Shown: positions 22,086-33,731 of the stretch, piece by piece
Numbering within the stretch: position 1 is the first letter of the stretch
Layout: the number at the start of each line of letters is the position of its first letter
Origin: Triticum aestivum
Taxonomy: Eukaryota > Streptophyta > Magnoliopsida > Poales > Poaceae
Direction: 5' to 3'
Length of the DNA stretch: 64,000 nucleotides
Assembly (NCBI RefSeq): GCF_018294505.1
Contig: NC_057801.1
Location: forward strand, 843,815,465-843,879,464
The notes under the pieces: model-generated
What the model was told of the DNA's origin: nothing
Seen by the model: the letters and a program-made list of their open reading frames with translations, nothing else
The model's database searches: none
Translations under genes and position numbers: made by a program

Positions 22086-25000
22086 TGTTGTAGATCGTTG
22101 CAGAAAATAAAACTTTTCTACGCATCACCAAGATCAATCTATGGAGTCATCTAGCAACGAGAGAGAGGAGTGCATCTACATACCCTTATAGATCACGAGC
22201 GGAAGCGTTCAAGAGAACGGGGTTGATGGAGTCGTACTCGTCGTGATGCAAATCACCGAAGATCATAGCGCCGAATGGACGGCACCTCCACGTTCAACAC
22301 ACGTACGGAGCGGAGACGTCTACCGTGCCTTGATCCAGCAAGGAGGAGGGAGAGGTTGAGGAAGAAAGCTCCAGCAGCAGCACGACGGCGTGGTGGTGAT
22401 GGAGAGGCAGTACTCCGACAGGGCTTCGCCAAGCTTCTGTGGAGGAGGAGAGGTGTTGGGGAGGGGAGGGGCTGCGCCTTGGAGGTGTGTGTGCAGCCCT
22501 CCCCTCGCCCCTCTGTTTATAGGGGGGACGAAGGGGGCTGATAACCCACAAGTGTAGGGGATCGCAACAGCTTTCGAGGGTAGAGTATTCAACCCAAATT
22601 TATTGATTCGACACAAGGGGAGCCAAAGAATATTCTTGAGTATTAGCAGTTGAGTTGTCAATTCAACCACACCTGGATAACTTAGTATCTGCAACAGAGT
22701 ATTTAGTAGCAAGAGTGGTATGATAGTAATGGTAACAGTAGCAACAATAAAGATAAATGTTTTTGGGTTTTTGTAGTAGTTGTAACAGTAGCAACGGAAA
22801 AGTAAATAAGCGAAGAACAGTATATGAAAAGCTCGTAGGCAATGGATCAGTGATGGATAATTATGCCGGATGCGATTCCTCATGCAATAGTTATAACATA
22901 GGGTGATATAGAACTAACTCCAGTTCATCAATGTAATGTAGGCATGTATTCCGTAAATAGTCACACGTGCTTATGGAAAAGAACTTGCATGACATCTTTT
23001 GTCCTACCCTCCCGTGGCAGCGGGGTCCTAGTGGAAACTAAGGGATATTAAGGCCTCCTTTTAATAGAGAATCGGACCAAAGCATTAACACATGGTGAAT
23101 ACATGAACTCCTCAAACTACGGTCATCACCGAGAAGTGTCCCGATTATTGTCACTTCGGGGTTGTCGGATCATAACACATAATAGGTGACTATAGACTTG
23201 CAAGATAGGATCAAGAACACACATATATTGATGAAAACATAATAGGTTCAGATCTGAAATCATGGCACTCGGGCCCTAGTGACAAGCATTAAGCATAGCA
23301 AATTCATAGCAACATCAATCTCAGAACATAGTGGATACTAGGGATCAAACCCTAACAAATCTAACTTGATTACATGGTAAATCTCATCCAACCCATCACC
23401 GTCCAGCAAGCCTACGATGGAATTACTCACGCACGGCGGTTGGCATCATCAAATTGGTGATGGAGGTTGGTTGATGATGACGACGACGATGAATCCCCCT
23501 CTCCGGAGCCCCGAACGGACTCCAGATCAGCGCTCCCGAGAGAGATTAGGTCTTGGCGGCGGCTCCGTGTCGTAAAACGCGATGAAACTTTCTCTATGAT
23601 TGTTTTCTCCACGAGATGGTATATATGGAGTTGGAGTTGAGGTCGGAGGAGGTCCGGGGGGCCCACGAAATAGGGCGCGTGCCCTAGGGGGGGCGCCCCC
23701 TGTCTCGTGGACAGGCCCTGGGCCCCCTGGCCTTGATTCTTTCGCCTAAAATTCTTATTAATTCTGAAAAGTCCCTCCGTGGATTTGCAGGTCATTCCGA
23801 GAACTTTTCTTTTCTACACATAAAACAACATCATGGTAGTTCTGCTGAAAATAGCGTCAGTCCGGGTTAGTTTCATTCAAATCATGCAAGTTAGAGTCCA
23901 AAACAAGGGCAAATGTGTTTGGAACAGTATATATGTTGGAGACGTATCAGGGGCCGGCCCCCTCTAGATGTGATCTAGAGGGGGGCGGCGACCAAACGGG
24001 GGGGGGGGGGGGGGGACTTGTCCCCCAAGCAAGGGGGGCGCCCCCCTTAGGGTTTCCCCCAAACCCTAGGCGCATGGGCCCAAGGGGGGGGATGCACCCA
24101 GCACACTAAGGTCTGGTTCCCCTCCCTCCACGGCCCATGAGGCCCTCCGGGAGAGGTGGCCCCTCCCAGTGGACCCCCGGAACCCTTCCGGTGGCCCCGG
24201 TACAATACCGGTATGCCCCCGAAACTTTCCGGTGACCGTATTACAACTTCCCATATATAAATCTTTACCTCCGGACCATTCTGGAACTCCTCGTGACGTC
24301 CAAGATCTCATCCGGGACTCCGAACAACATTCGGTAATCACATACAAGTCTTCCTAATAACCCTAGCGTCACCGAACCTTAAGTGTGTAGACCCTACAGG
24401 TTCGGGAATCACGCAGACATGACCGAGACAGCTCTCCGGCCAATAACCAACAGCGGGATCTGGATACCCATGTTGGCTCCCACATGTTCCACGATGATCT
24501 CATCGGATGAACCACAATGTCGAGGATTCAAGTAATCCCGTATACAATTCCCTTTGTCAAACGGTACGTTAGATTCGATCGTCGATATCCCAATACCTCG
24601 TTGAATCTCGTTACCGGCAAGTCACTTTACTCATTACGTAATGCATGATCCCGTGACCAACCACTTGGTCACATTGAGCTTATTATGATGAAGCATTACC
24701 GAGTGGGCCCAGAGATACCTCTCCATCATACAGAGTGACAAATCCCAGTCTCGATTCGTGTCAACCCAATAGACACTTTCAGAGATACATGTAGTGTACC
24801 TTTATAGTCACCCATTTACGTTGTGATGATTGGTACACCCAAAGCACTCCTACGGTATCCGGTAGTTACACAATCTCATGGTCCAAGAAACTGATACTTA
24901 ACATTAGAAAAGCTTTAGCAAACGAACTACACGATCTTGTGCTATGCTTAGGATTGGGTCTTGTCCATCACATTATTCTCCTAATGATGTGATCCCGTTA

Positions 25001-25221
25001 TCAATGACATCCAATGTCCATAGTCGGGAAACCATGACTATTTGTTGATCAACGAGCTAGTCAACTAGAGGCTCACTAGGGACATGTTGTGGTCTATATA
25101 TTCACACATGTATCACTGTTTCCGGTTAATACAATTATAGCATGAACAATAGAAAATTATCATGAACAAGGAAATATAATAATAATCATTTTATTAGTGC
25201 CTCTAGGGCATATTTCCAACA
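22086..25221 (-). repeat. Right (5') LTR of the nested Copia, interrupted
   Basis: The LTR is 22086-22538 plus 23955-25221, split by a solo LTR insertion at 22539-23949. Beside the break lies a tract of about 19 G residues (near 23999-24017) that is longer than the matching tract in the left LTR. Confidence 0.9.
22539..23949 (-). mobile_element. Solo LTR, Ty3/gypsy type
   Basis: This 1411-bp insertion is flanked by GGGGC (22534-22538 and 23950-23954). The left Copia LTR shows the empty site near 15505. On the minus strand it starts TGATACGTCTCCAACATATA and ends GGGTTATCA. That terminus is, from memory, the form used by abundant Triticeae gypsy families such as Sabrina relatives. There is no internal region, so it is a solo LTR left by LTR-LTR recombination. 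Confidence 0.88.
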
Positions 25222-25597
25222 TTCACATCGCGTGAGGCCGCTGGATCGGGGCGACACACGGGCAGACGCGCCGACGACGGTCGTTAGGGGGCGCCGGTCA
25301 TGCGAGGCCGCTAGGTCGGTGAAGTGGCCGGCCGATCGCGCCGGTGTTGGAGTAGAGGCGCACGGGGGTCGCTGGCGGTGACGGGCGACACAAAACGATC
25401 AAGCTTAGATCGGAAAACCAAAAAGAAACACCAATCAAGATGACCAGCGGGAGAGAGAAAAACCTGGAGCAAGGGCTCGGAAAAAAGACTCTCTAGGGCA
25501 GCCGACCAACACGACCGGCGGACGAACCCTAGGCCGATCTCCCTGGGGGCGGCGCGGGAGCGGAAGCGTCGGGCGGTGGCTAGGGTTTGGATCGGTT

Positions 25598-25609
25598 AGA
25601 CTGATACCA
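25598..25609 (-). promoter_or_regulatory. Primer binding site of the short-LTR element
   Basis: The minus strand reads TGGTATCAGTCT directly after the LTR. The first nine bases match the initiator methionine tRNA primer site, and the last bases diverge from TGGTATCAGAGC. Confidence 0.75.
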
Positions 25610-25775
25610 TGTTAGAAGGGAGAGAGAGAGAGATTTGGTGGAATATTTCGTTGTATTGCTTGAGCCTCATAGGCATATATGTAGGAGTATATGATCATCT
25701 TGGAGTACAAGGCAAGGTAGAATAATATCATACGCTATCCTAGCTTTCCTAATAATCATGATACTCAACAGTCAC

Positions 25776-26450
25776 GGATGGCAATCTACATGGCTGGCTG
25801 TCCGCCGCGTGTTTAATGAGTGGAGATGCGGAGGGTGGTCTTGGCATGGTGAAATCACCCTACCGAGTCGGCGAGAAAGATAGGCGAGAGAGTTCAGAGC
25901 GCCGGACATGACAAACCGGCATGGATCTTTGGACGTCGCAGTGTTGATACCGGTTTTTGGCACGATAGAAAAAGTGATTAAGTTTGACTTAAATGAAAAT
26001 GTGGTCTATATGAAAAGGTTTTGTATTGTCGACATGAATATCTTTGAAGTTTGGATCATCGCCATCCGATCACATCTCGAGAGCCAATGTTGTGCTCGAA
26101 GTACCGTTTGGCCAAATACACATTGAATACAGCCTCATATGAGAAAATATTATACATGGATTGTCTTCGTCCCATCAAAGCGGTCAATTTTGATATTTAA
26201 ATCGTCTCAATCTAAGGTCGTATGCAGAAGTTGTAGCAAAAACAGTGCAATGCTCCAGAAACTATGGAGATGGCTGGACGCCCAAAACCTCATGTAGCAA
26301 TTGGACTGTCCGGAAACTGAGACCAAACTGTCCGGTCCAGGCTGCGAAACAAGTCAAACCTTCTGTTATGACCGGACAGTCTGGCTCGGTCAAGCGGACA
26401 GTGCGGTCCGGTTGAGCGGACAATCCAGTCTGAACCGAAATTGTGCATCT
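25776..26450. other. Duplicated non-coding DNA with CGGACAGTC-type short repeats
   Basis: It aligns with 51740-52442 of copy 2. Between about 26290 and 26430 the words CGGACAGTC, TGTCCGG and GTCCGGT recur in both orientations, and the same cluster is in copy 2 at about 52265-52430. No gene is visible. Confidence 0.6.
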
Positions 26451-26650
26451 CACTACTATGAAAAGGCCTAATAGTAGCGCGGGTTAAACTAGTAGTAATA
26501 GCGCAGGAGTAATAGCGCGGGTGCCACCCGAGCTACTACTAATTACCTGTAATGCGTGTCTTGGCCCCATGCTACTGCTACCTTTATGTAGTAGAGGCGC
26601 GTGGCTGGTGCTACTACTATTGTAAAACCCTCAGTACTACTATTAATTTC
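26451..26650. mobile_element. CACTA transposon terminus (one end), copy 1
   Basis: CACTACTATGAAAAGGCC is a Triticeae CACTA inverted terminus. It is followed by the subterminal repeats TAGTAGCGCGGG and its complement, in both orientations. The same end is in copy 2 at 52443-52640, so it predates the duplication. No opposite end (CTAGTAGTG) was found before the following array ends, so the element is truncated or solo-ended. Confidence 0.75.
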
Positions 26651-26825
26651 AACATTTTTTCTGTTGCATATTTATGCAGCATTTGTACATGTCTTTATAC
26701 AATCCCAATATATACATGCAGCATTAAAATTATATGATACAACAAATCTTGTCTCATAATCATCAAAACAGTGATACTGTACAAGTTATTACCAGTCTTA
26801 AATACAACTACATGATCACAACATA

Positions 26826-29800
26826 GGAATGGGATATGGGCCAGCCCACCAGGGTGTTTTTGGAGACTTCCCCTGTAGCGATTTGTAATCCTTTGGTGTG
26901 CCCCTGAAAACCCGATTGCTGCTACAGATTTAAAAAGTTATTGCGTGATAAAAATAATTTGTTTAAATAGTTAATTTTAGCAGGTGAATATGTCTAAAGG
27001 TTGAGAATAATAATTGAAAAGGCCGACATTTTCAAAATATATCAAACATTTTTTTTGAAAGAAGTTAAGATTTTTTTAAACTTAGGTTAGAATTTTTTTA
27101 GTGACCGTTAAATAAGGTGAATATATTTGAACGATTGAAAAAACTGAAAACATTTAACATTTATAATAAATTTAGAACACTTTTTTTGAAGTGAACTTTT
27201 TTAAATTTTGAAAAAATTAAAACATGATTTCTAAAAAAAATCAACATTATTGAAAATAAAAACGATAAAAAAGGAAAGAAAGAGACTGGATCCAGTAAAA
27301 ATTCGACAAGAAAGAAAAAATAAAACCCACGAGCGTTGCTCAGTTTCTTCGCCTCTTTGCTAACGCACTTGGCTATCAGTCACCTACAACTAACGTGGAT
27401 TGAGAGCGGACCATACGTCCACAATCCAAGTCGCCGCCGCCGGACATTGCCCCCACGCTGCCGCATCGGCCCCCTTCTCTTCCCTCTCCGGTGGCCCGTC
27501 GGTGAAGAAGGGAATTAGGACCCATCTGTGTCTTCGTTTTTTCTACTTAGTTTTTTATTCCGCGGTGACATATATGTGGTGGCAGCGGTGGTGGCATGTT
27601 AGAATATGATCTCTTTGGTGTCGCCCTGTCTCGATGACGTCCTATCTGCCAGGCAAAGGGCCTCTGAGAGTTTGTGTCCACGGATCAGTGGACTCACTAG
27701 TCACTTCAATCTCAGCAATTAACGGGTGGTTCCTTTCTAAGATAGTTAATACTCTTCTTTCTTTCCAACGGAAGCGGCCAACAGTTTGTTTCTACGACAA
27801 TGCATATCTCAAAGACCCAAGGACTTTGCTATCCCGATCAACGTGCATTCATCGGTTTGTGATCCCGGGCAACCCAGCTAACTAAAGCGACTTCGCCGTC
27901 TTTGGCTTGGCCCTGTGCTTATCTTAAAAAGGTTCAAAAAGTGTATTCAAATAAATATATAAAAATATTCCACAACGGCTAACCTGTATTCAAATAATTG
28001 TTCACCCTGTGTTTCAAAATGTTTAGCGCATATCTTAAAAATGTTTAATATATATACACAAAATGTCAACATGTTTTAAAAATGGTGAGATGTATTTGAA
28101 AAGTAGAAAAATAGTAGAAAACCCTCAAAACCAATAAATGAATGTGTAAAAAAACAAAAAGAAACGATAGTAACCTTAATAGGCATTGTACTTAGAAACT
28201 TGCAAATTCGACGCTATTAGGATGGTCCTAATAATGTTCATTTTTATTGGTTTTTGACGGCTTTCTGCTTGAGTTATATTAGGCCCCATTTTATTTTTCG
28301 CACCGGCCCAGAATTTTTGGACCGCACCATGTACCACCGTTTTGGAAGCATCCATCAGTTTTAGGATGCTTCCAGGTGGCTCTTTCGATGTCAGTTTAAC
28401 TCTTATTTGACGCATTTTCTGTCTATTTGTCATTGAATCATACATAGAAATGGGATATGGGCCGTCCCACGAGAGTATTCGCGGAGCGCCCCTCTGTAGC
28501 AATTTTTTGTCCTTTGGTGTGCCTCGGAAAAACTGATTTCTGCAACAGATTTAAAAGGTTATTGTGTGATAAAAATAAAAATTATAAACAGTGAATTTAA
28601 AAGGTAAATATTTTTTTAGTTTGAAAATAATAGTTGGAAAAATGGAAATTTTCAAAATATATCAAACATTTAACATTTTTAGAAACTAAGTTTATTATTT
28701 TTTTTGTATCATAGTGACCACTGAATAAGGTGAATATATTTGAGTGAATGCAAAAATTGAAAACATTTAACATTTTTAGAAAAAAAAATACTTCTTTTGA
28801 AGTTGAAAGTTTTATTTACAACCTGAAAACATTTTTAAACATGAATAGTTTTTCAAAAATTGTGAACATTGATGAAAAGAAAGACAACAAAAAGAAAAAA
28901 ATGGACTGAATGCAGTAAGAACTGAAAAGAAACAAAAAAATAAAACAACCGAGTGTCGCTCAGTTTCTTCGCCTCTTTGACAATGCGCCCAGCCAATTGT
29001 TGCCTACAGCTAATGTGGATTGATAGCAGACCATACGTCCACAACCGTAGTCGCTGCCGCCGGAGATTGCACCCACGCTGCCGCATCGCCCCCCCCCCCC
29101 CCCCTCTCTTCCCCGTTTGGCGGCTTGTCAGTGAAGAAGGGGGTTGGGACCCATCCGTCCTTTCATTATTTTTTCTCCTTAGGTTTTCGATTCTGCGGTG
29201 ACATCTACATGGTAGTGGTGTGTTAGAATAAGAACTCTTCGATCTCAGGTTACAAAAAAGATCTCTTCGGTCTATCCCTACCTCGATGACATCCAATCTG
29301 GCATGGGTGAAGGGCCTCTGAGAGTTTGTGTCCACGGATCTGTGGACTCAATAGTGATTTCAGATCTCATCAGTTAATGTGTGGTTCTTTTGTAAGATAG
29401 TTAATACTTTTCTTACTTTCCAAAGTAGTGGGCAACAATTTCTTTCTACGACAACACATATCTCAAAGACCCAAGGACTTTGTTGTCATGATCAAGGTGC
29501 ATTCATGGGTTTCTGATCCCGGACAACCCAGGTAGCTAAAGCGACTTCGCCGTCTGAGGCTTGGCTCTACGCTTATCTTTAAAATGTTCAAATAAATGTA
29601 TAAAAATGTTCCACAACGGCTAACCTGTATTCAAATAAATGTTCACTCTGTATTTGGAAATGTTTAGCGCGTATCTTAAAAATGTTTCATGTTTAAAAAA
29701 AGGTGAGATAGATTTGAAAAGTAGAAAAAATATCAGAAAACCGTTAAAAAAATAAATGAACACGTAAAAATAGAAAAAGGTAACGGTTGTAACCTTCTCA

Positions 29801-32125
29801 AAACCAAATAGGCACTGTGCTTAGAAACTTGTGAAATCAGCGCTAATAGGCCAACCCATCAAACAAACTTGGGCCGCACCATGTACCACCATTTCGAAAG
29901 CTTCCACCAGTCTTGTGATGCTTCCAGGAGGCTCTTTTATGTCAGTTTAAAGCTTATATGATGAATGTGCCGTCTATATGTCGTTGAATCGTACATATGA
30001 ATGGGATATGGGTGACCCTAGAGGGTGTTTGTGGAGCCTCCTCTGTAGCGATTTCTTGACATTTCGTGTGCCTCTGAAAATCCGATTGCTACTACTGATT
30101 TAAAAAGTTATTGCGTGATACAAATAATTTTTTTAATAGTGAATTTTGTAAGGTGAATATTTGAAAAGTTTCAGAATAATAATTGAAAACGTGGTCATTT
30201 TCAAAATATATCAAACATTTTTTTGGAAAGACATTAACAATTTTTTTAAACATATTTTAGCGATCTTTTTATTAGTGACCATTAGATAATGTGAATATAT
30301 TCGAATGGATGCAAAAATTGAAAACAATTAACATTTGTTAACAACTTAGAACATGTTTTTTGAAGTTGATTTTTTTTAAATTGTGAACATTTTAAAACAT
30401 GATTTTTTTTTTAGTTGTGAAGATTTATTGAAAAGAACAAGAGTAAAAAGAGAAGAAAAAAGGAGGCTGCATACCGTACAAATCTTAGTGAAAGAAAATA
30501 TAAAACCCCCAAGCGTCGCTCAGTTTGTTCGCCTCTTTGCTAACGCGCCTGGCTATTAGTCACCTCCAAGTAACGTCGATTGATAACAGACAATACGTCC
30601 ACAATCCTAGTCGTCTCCGCCGCAGCTTGCTCCCACGCTGCTGCATCGGACCCTTCTCTTCCCTGTCTTGTGGCCTGTCGATGAAGAAGGGAGTTGGGAC
30701 CCATCCCTTCTTTCGTTTTCTCTCTTTCGGCTTTTGATTCTGCCGTGACATCTAGGTGGTGCCGGCAGTGGTGGTGTGTTAGAATAATATCTCTTTGGTC
30801 TCTCCCTACCTCGATCACGTCCAATCTGGCGCCGGCGTAGGGCCTCTGGGAGTTTGTGTCCACGGATCTGTGGACTCACTAGTCACTTGAAATCTCAGCA
30901 GTTAATGTGTGGCTCCATTGTAAGATGGTAATACTCTTCTTCCTTTCCACCGGTAGTGGGCAGCAGTTTCTTTCTGCGACAATGCATATCTGAAAGACCC
31001 AAAGACTTTGTTGTCATGATCACGGTGCACTCATTGGTTTTTGATCCCGGACAACCAAGGTAGCTGAAGCGACTTCACCGTCTTGGGCTTGGCCCTGCGC
31101 TTATCTTAATAATTTTCAAACAAATGTATATAAATGTTCCACGATGGCGAAGTTGTATTCAAATGAATGTTCACCCTGTATTTGAATATCTTTAGCGCGT
31201 ATCCCTAAAAATGTTCCACATATATAAAAAAATGTTCAAAATGTTTTAAAAAGGTGAGATGTATCGGAAAAGCAAAAGAAAAGCAGAAAACTATTGAAAA
31301 CCAATAAATGAATGAGGAAAAATAAAAAAGGAAACACTTGTAACCTTTTCAAAACCAATATAGATTATACTTAGAAACTTGCAAAATCAATGATATTGGG
31401 CCAAGCCATCACACAAATCCATGGACGGCACATTGTACCACTGTTTTAGAAGCCTCCACCAGTTTTGGGATGCTTCCAGGTGGCTCTATCTATGTCAGTT
31501 TAACTCCTATTTGGCGCATTCTCCGTCTATTTGCCGTTCAATCATATAGGAATGGGATATGGGCTGGCCCACGAGGGTGTTCGTCGAGCGCTCCTATGTA
31601 GTGATTTTTTGTCCTTCGGTTGGCCCCAGAAAAACCGATTGCTAGTACATATTTAAAAAGTTATTGCATGACAAAAATAATTTGTTTTAAATACTAAATT
31701 TATAAAGTGAATATTTTTATAGTTTGAGAATTATAGTGGAAAACGTGGAAATTTTCAAAATGTATTGAACATTTTTTTTGGAAAGACATTAACATTTTTA
31801 GAAACTTAGGTTAGCATATTTTTATATTACTAACCATTAACTAAGGTGAATATATCTGAAAGAATGCAAAAATTGAAAACATCTAACATTTGTAAAAAAA
31901 CACACTTTTAATTTGAACATTTTGTGAAATTGTGAACATTTAAAACATGAATTGTTTTTAAAAATTGTGAACATTTATTGAAAGGAAAAACAAAAAAAGG
32001 AAAAAAAAGTGACTGCATCCAGATTAAATCGAAAAGAAATAAAAAATAAAACCTCCCAGCGTCTCTCAGTTTCTTCGCCTCTTTGTTAACGTGTCTGGCC
32101 ATTAGTCGCCTATAACTAACGTGCA
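26826..32125. repeat. Array of ~1.6 kb tandem units, copy 1 (three full units and part of a fourth)
   Basis: Units start at about 26826, 28449, 29998 and 31548 with GGAATGGGATATGGGC-like sequence, giving periods of about 1623, 1549 and 1550 bp. A second landmark, CTCAGTTTCTTCGCCTCTTT, recurs near 27337, 28956, 30515 and 32065 with the same spacing. Each unit has an AT-rich half and a shorter GC-rich half that is open in several frames on both strands without matching a protein I know. The fourth unit is broken near 32125 by gypsy-type sequence. I cannot assign the unit to a named satellite or transposon. Confidence 0.88.
28205..28320. mobile_element. Small insertion within the tandem unit, possible hAT-type MITE remnant
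   Basis: Compared with the third and fourth units, the junction here carries extra sequence starting GGTCCTAATA and containing TTTTTGACGG and GAGTTATATT. Better-preserved versions at 55240-55345 and 56930-57040 end GAGACGGCCCTG and are followed by a repeat of the flanking TTAGGAC. The termini are not clean inverted repeats, so the class is uncertain. Confidence 0.35.
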
Positions 32126-32883
32126 TTCATTTATTTCTACATAAATAGATCTTGTCTACATCATGTATATATCATTTTTATTAAGGATAACAAGATGGGC
32201 TCTATTTTTACATAAATAGATCTTGTCTACATCATGTCATTTATTGCATTACTCCGTTTTTCCATGAACTTAATACACTAGATGCATGCTGGATAGCGGT
32301 TCATGTGTGGAGTAATAGTAGGAGATACAAGCAGGAGTTGGTCTATTAATCTTGGACGTGATGTCTATATAATGATCATTACCTGGATATCATCATGATT
32401 ATTTGAAGTTCTATCAATTGCCCAACAGTAATTGTTTTCCCACCGTTTGCTATTTTTCTCGAGAGAAGCCACCAGTGAAATCTACGGCCCCCGCCCCGGG
32501 TCTCTTCTTATCATATTTGACTTTGCGATATATTTTCCTTTTCTTTTATTTTAAGATCTATAAAACCAAAAATACAAAAATACCTTGCTGCACTTTATTC
32601 TATTTGTGCTCTATTTATGCTATCTATTACAACTTTATCACGTCTCCGCGCCAATTTCTGGCACCGTTATCCGAAAAGGATTGACAACCCCTTTAACACG
32701 TCGGGTTGCGAGTATTTGTTATTTGTGTACAGAGGTTGTTTATGTTGTGTTGCGTGGTTCTCATACTAGTTTGATAACCTTGGTCTCATCACTGACGGAA
32801 ATACCTACTGCCATTGTGCTGCATCATCCCTTCCTCTTTAGGGAAATACCGATGTAGTTCAAGCAGGCATCAAAAGGAGTTTC

Positions 32884-32901
32884 TGACGCCATTGCCAAGG
32901 A
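32884..32901 (+). promoter_or_regulatory. Degenerate gypsy primer binding site
   Basis: TGACGCCATTGCCAAGGA resembles the tRNA-Asp-type site TGGCGCCGTTGCCGGGGA of many Triticeae gypsy elements. The differences are all G-to-A changes. Confidence 0.55.
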
Positions 32902-33155
32902 GACATCATCAACATCAAGCAGGTTCCTAATCACAAATCCCATCTCCTCGCAATTTATATTATTATCCATTTGCCTCTTGTTTTCCTCTCTCCCACTTCA
33001 CAAAAATTTGCCATTTTATTCGCCCTCTTTTTCGTTCGCCATTTTCTCCTCGGATCTGTCTTTGAGTGCAATCTTGTTGACCACTTTTTGTTGTTATGGA
33101 TACTTCTTACTCTATTGCGTGCACCCCCGAGAACGAAGTTCTTAATTTTAAATAG

Positions 33156-33731
33156 ATGGGAGGGGAGAAATTAAAAGATGCTTGGTATAGAATTTGCAAT
33201 GCTCATAATAGATCTATCCACAAGCAATCTATCGTTGTTCTTCTTCACTATTTTTATGTGGGCATCACCACTTGCTATAGATTCGTCCTTGATACGACTA
33301 CCAGTGGAAATTTTTGGATGTGTCCCTCTCTTGATGCTTTTAACGCTATGGGAAATTTAGATGGTTCACCACCTCTTATGATCAACGAAACAACTTTGAC
33401 TCTTGAGCATGTTATGGAAATACTAGATGCTATTGAAAAGAAAATGCTTACCAAAGAACATATTGAAAACTTGGATAAAAAAGATGCAAAATTTTGCTTC
33501 TAAAATTGGCTCAAAAGCGGGAGAAGTTTTTAAGTTGTTAAAGGAAAAGGGGACCATAATTCTAGAAAGAATTGAAGAAAGCCTGTCTCGGATTGATAAA
33601 CTTGAAGAAATTTTTAGTAATTTAAGTACGCCTTTTTCTTCTGCCAAAACACCCATAAAAATTGGCAAGACTATTCAAGTTACTAAAAACAAGGGTGCAA
33701 CTTCTAGTGATGATAAGGAGATCTTAAGATG
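33156..33731 (+). pseudogene. Gypsy gag N-terminal fragments, frameshifted
   Basis: Two overlapping frames (33156-33503 and 33427-33732) together resemble the start of a Triticeae gypsy gag. The features are LKDAWYRICNAHNRS, a stretch on expressed N-terminal gag helices, then LTLEHVMEILDAIEKKMLTK and SRIDKLEEIFSNLSTPFSS, which has coiled-coil character. A frameshift near 33480 separates them. There is no nucleocapsid, protease or polymerase domain downstream, so this is a non-autonomous or truncated relative. Confidence 0.65.

Larger units (their letters stand above)
15054..25221 (-). mobile_element. Angela/BARE-like Copia retrotransposon, nested
   Basis: The LTRs are 15054-16763 and 22086-25221, the latter enlarged by a nested solo LTR. 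On the minus strand the LTR starts TGTTGGAAATATGCCCTAGA, a form typical of abundant Triticeae Copia families. The target duplication is TTCGC (15049-15053) against TTCAC (25222-25226), which differ by one CpG-type change. A primer site is at 22073-22084, a purine tract complement is at 16764-16775, and a decayed gag-pol lies at 16829-20793. The two LTRs differ at scattered positions and small indels. Confidence 0.93.
13318..25770 (-). mobile_element. Short-LTR, apparently non-coding retrotransposon carrying nested insertions
   Basis: The target duplication GTCAC is at 13313-13317 and 25771-25775, and copy 2 has the intact site near 51733-51739. The left LTR (13318-13448, 131 bp) and right LTR (25610-25770, 161 bp) both begin TGTTRGAAGG and end TCAACA. 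The left one lacks about 30 bp. The minus orientation is shown by the primer site complement at 25598-25609 and the purine-tract complement beside the left LTR. Without the nested Copia the element is about 2.3 kb, with a GC-rich interior and no protein domain I recognise. It therefore looks like a non-autonomous (TRIM/LARD-type) element. Confidence 0.88.
1..32125. repeat. Segmental duplication, copy 1 (Dof-containing)
   Basis: This stretch matches 43582-58327 in the same orientation and order: short flank, Dof gene, upstream repeats, CACTA end and ~1.6 kb tandem units. The match is interrupted in copy 1 by insertions at 387-5145, 9212-9628, 12902-13249 and 13318-25770, for each of which copy 2 shows an uninterrupted site. 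By eye the copies differ by roughly 1-2% in the region upstream of the gene and roughly 4-6% over the gene's second exon. The left edge of the window lies inside the duplicated segment, so its true start is not visible. Confidence 0.93.

Noticed and set aside
22275..22541. Short frames in the Copia LTRs (also 15324-15521) as genes
   Set aside because: They lie inside LTR sequence and recur only because the LTR is present twice.
23999..24017. Long G run as a functional G-quadruplex
   Set aside because: It is an expansion of a G-rich LTR tract present at lower length in the other LTR. Homopolymer length is also prone to sequencing error.
27336..27518. Recurring short ORF (FASL...YVHN...) in each ~1.6 kb unit as a repeated gene
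   Set aside because: The frame is open on both strands, is disrupted differently in each unit and lacks any known domain. The similarity is explained by the tandem repeat itself.
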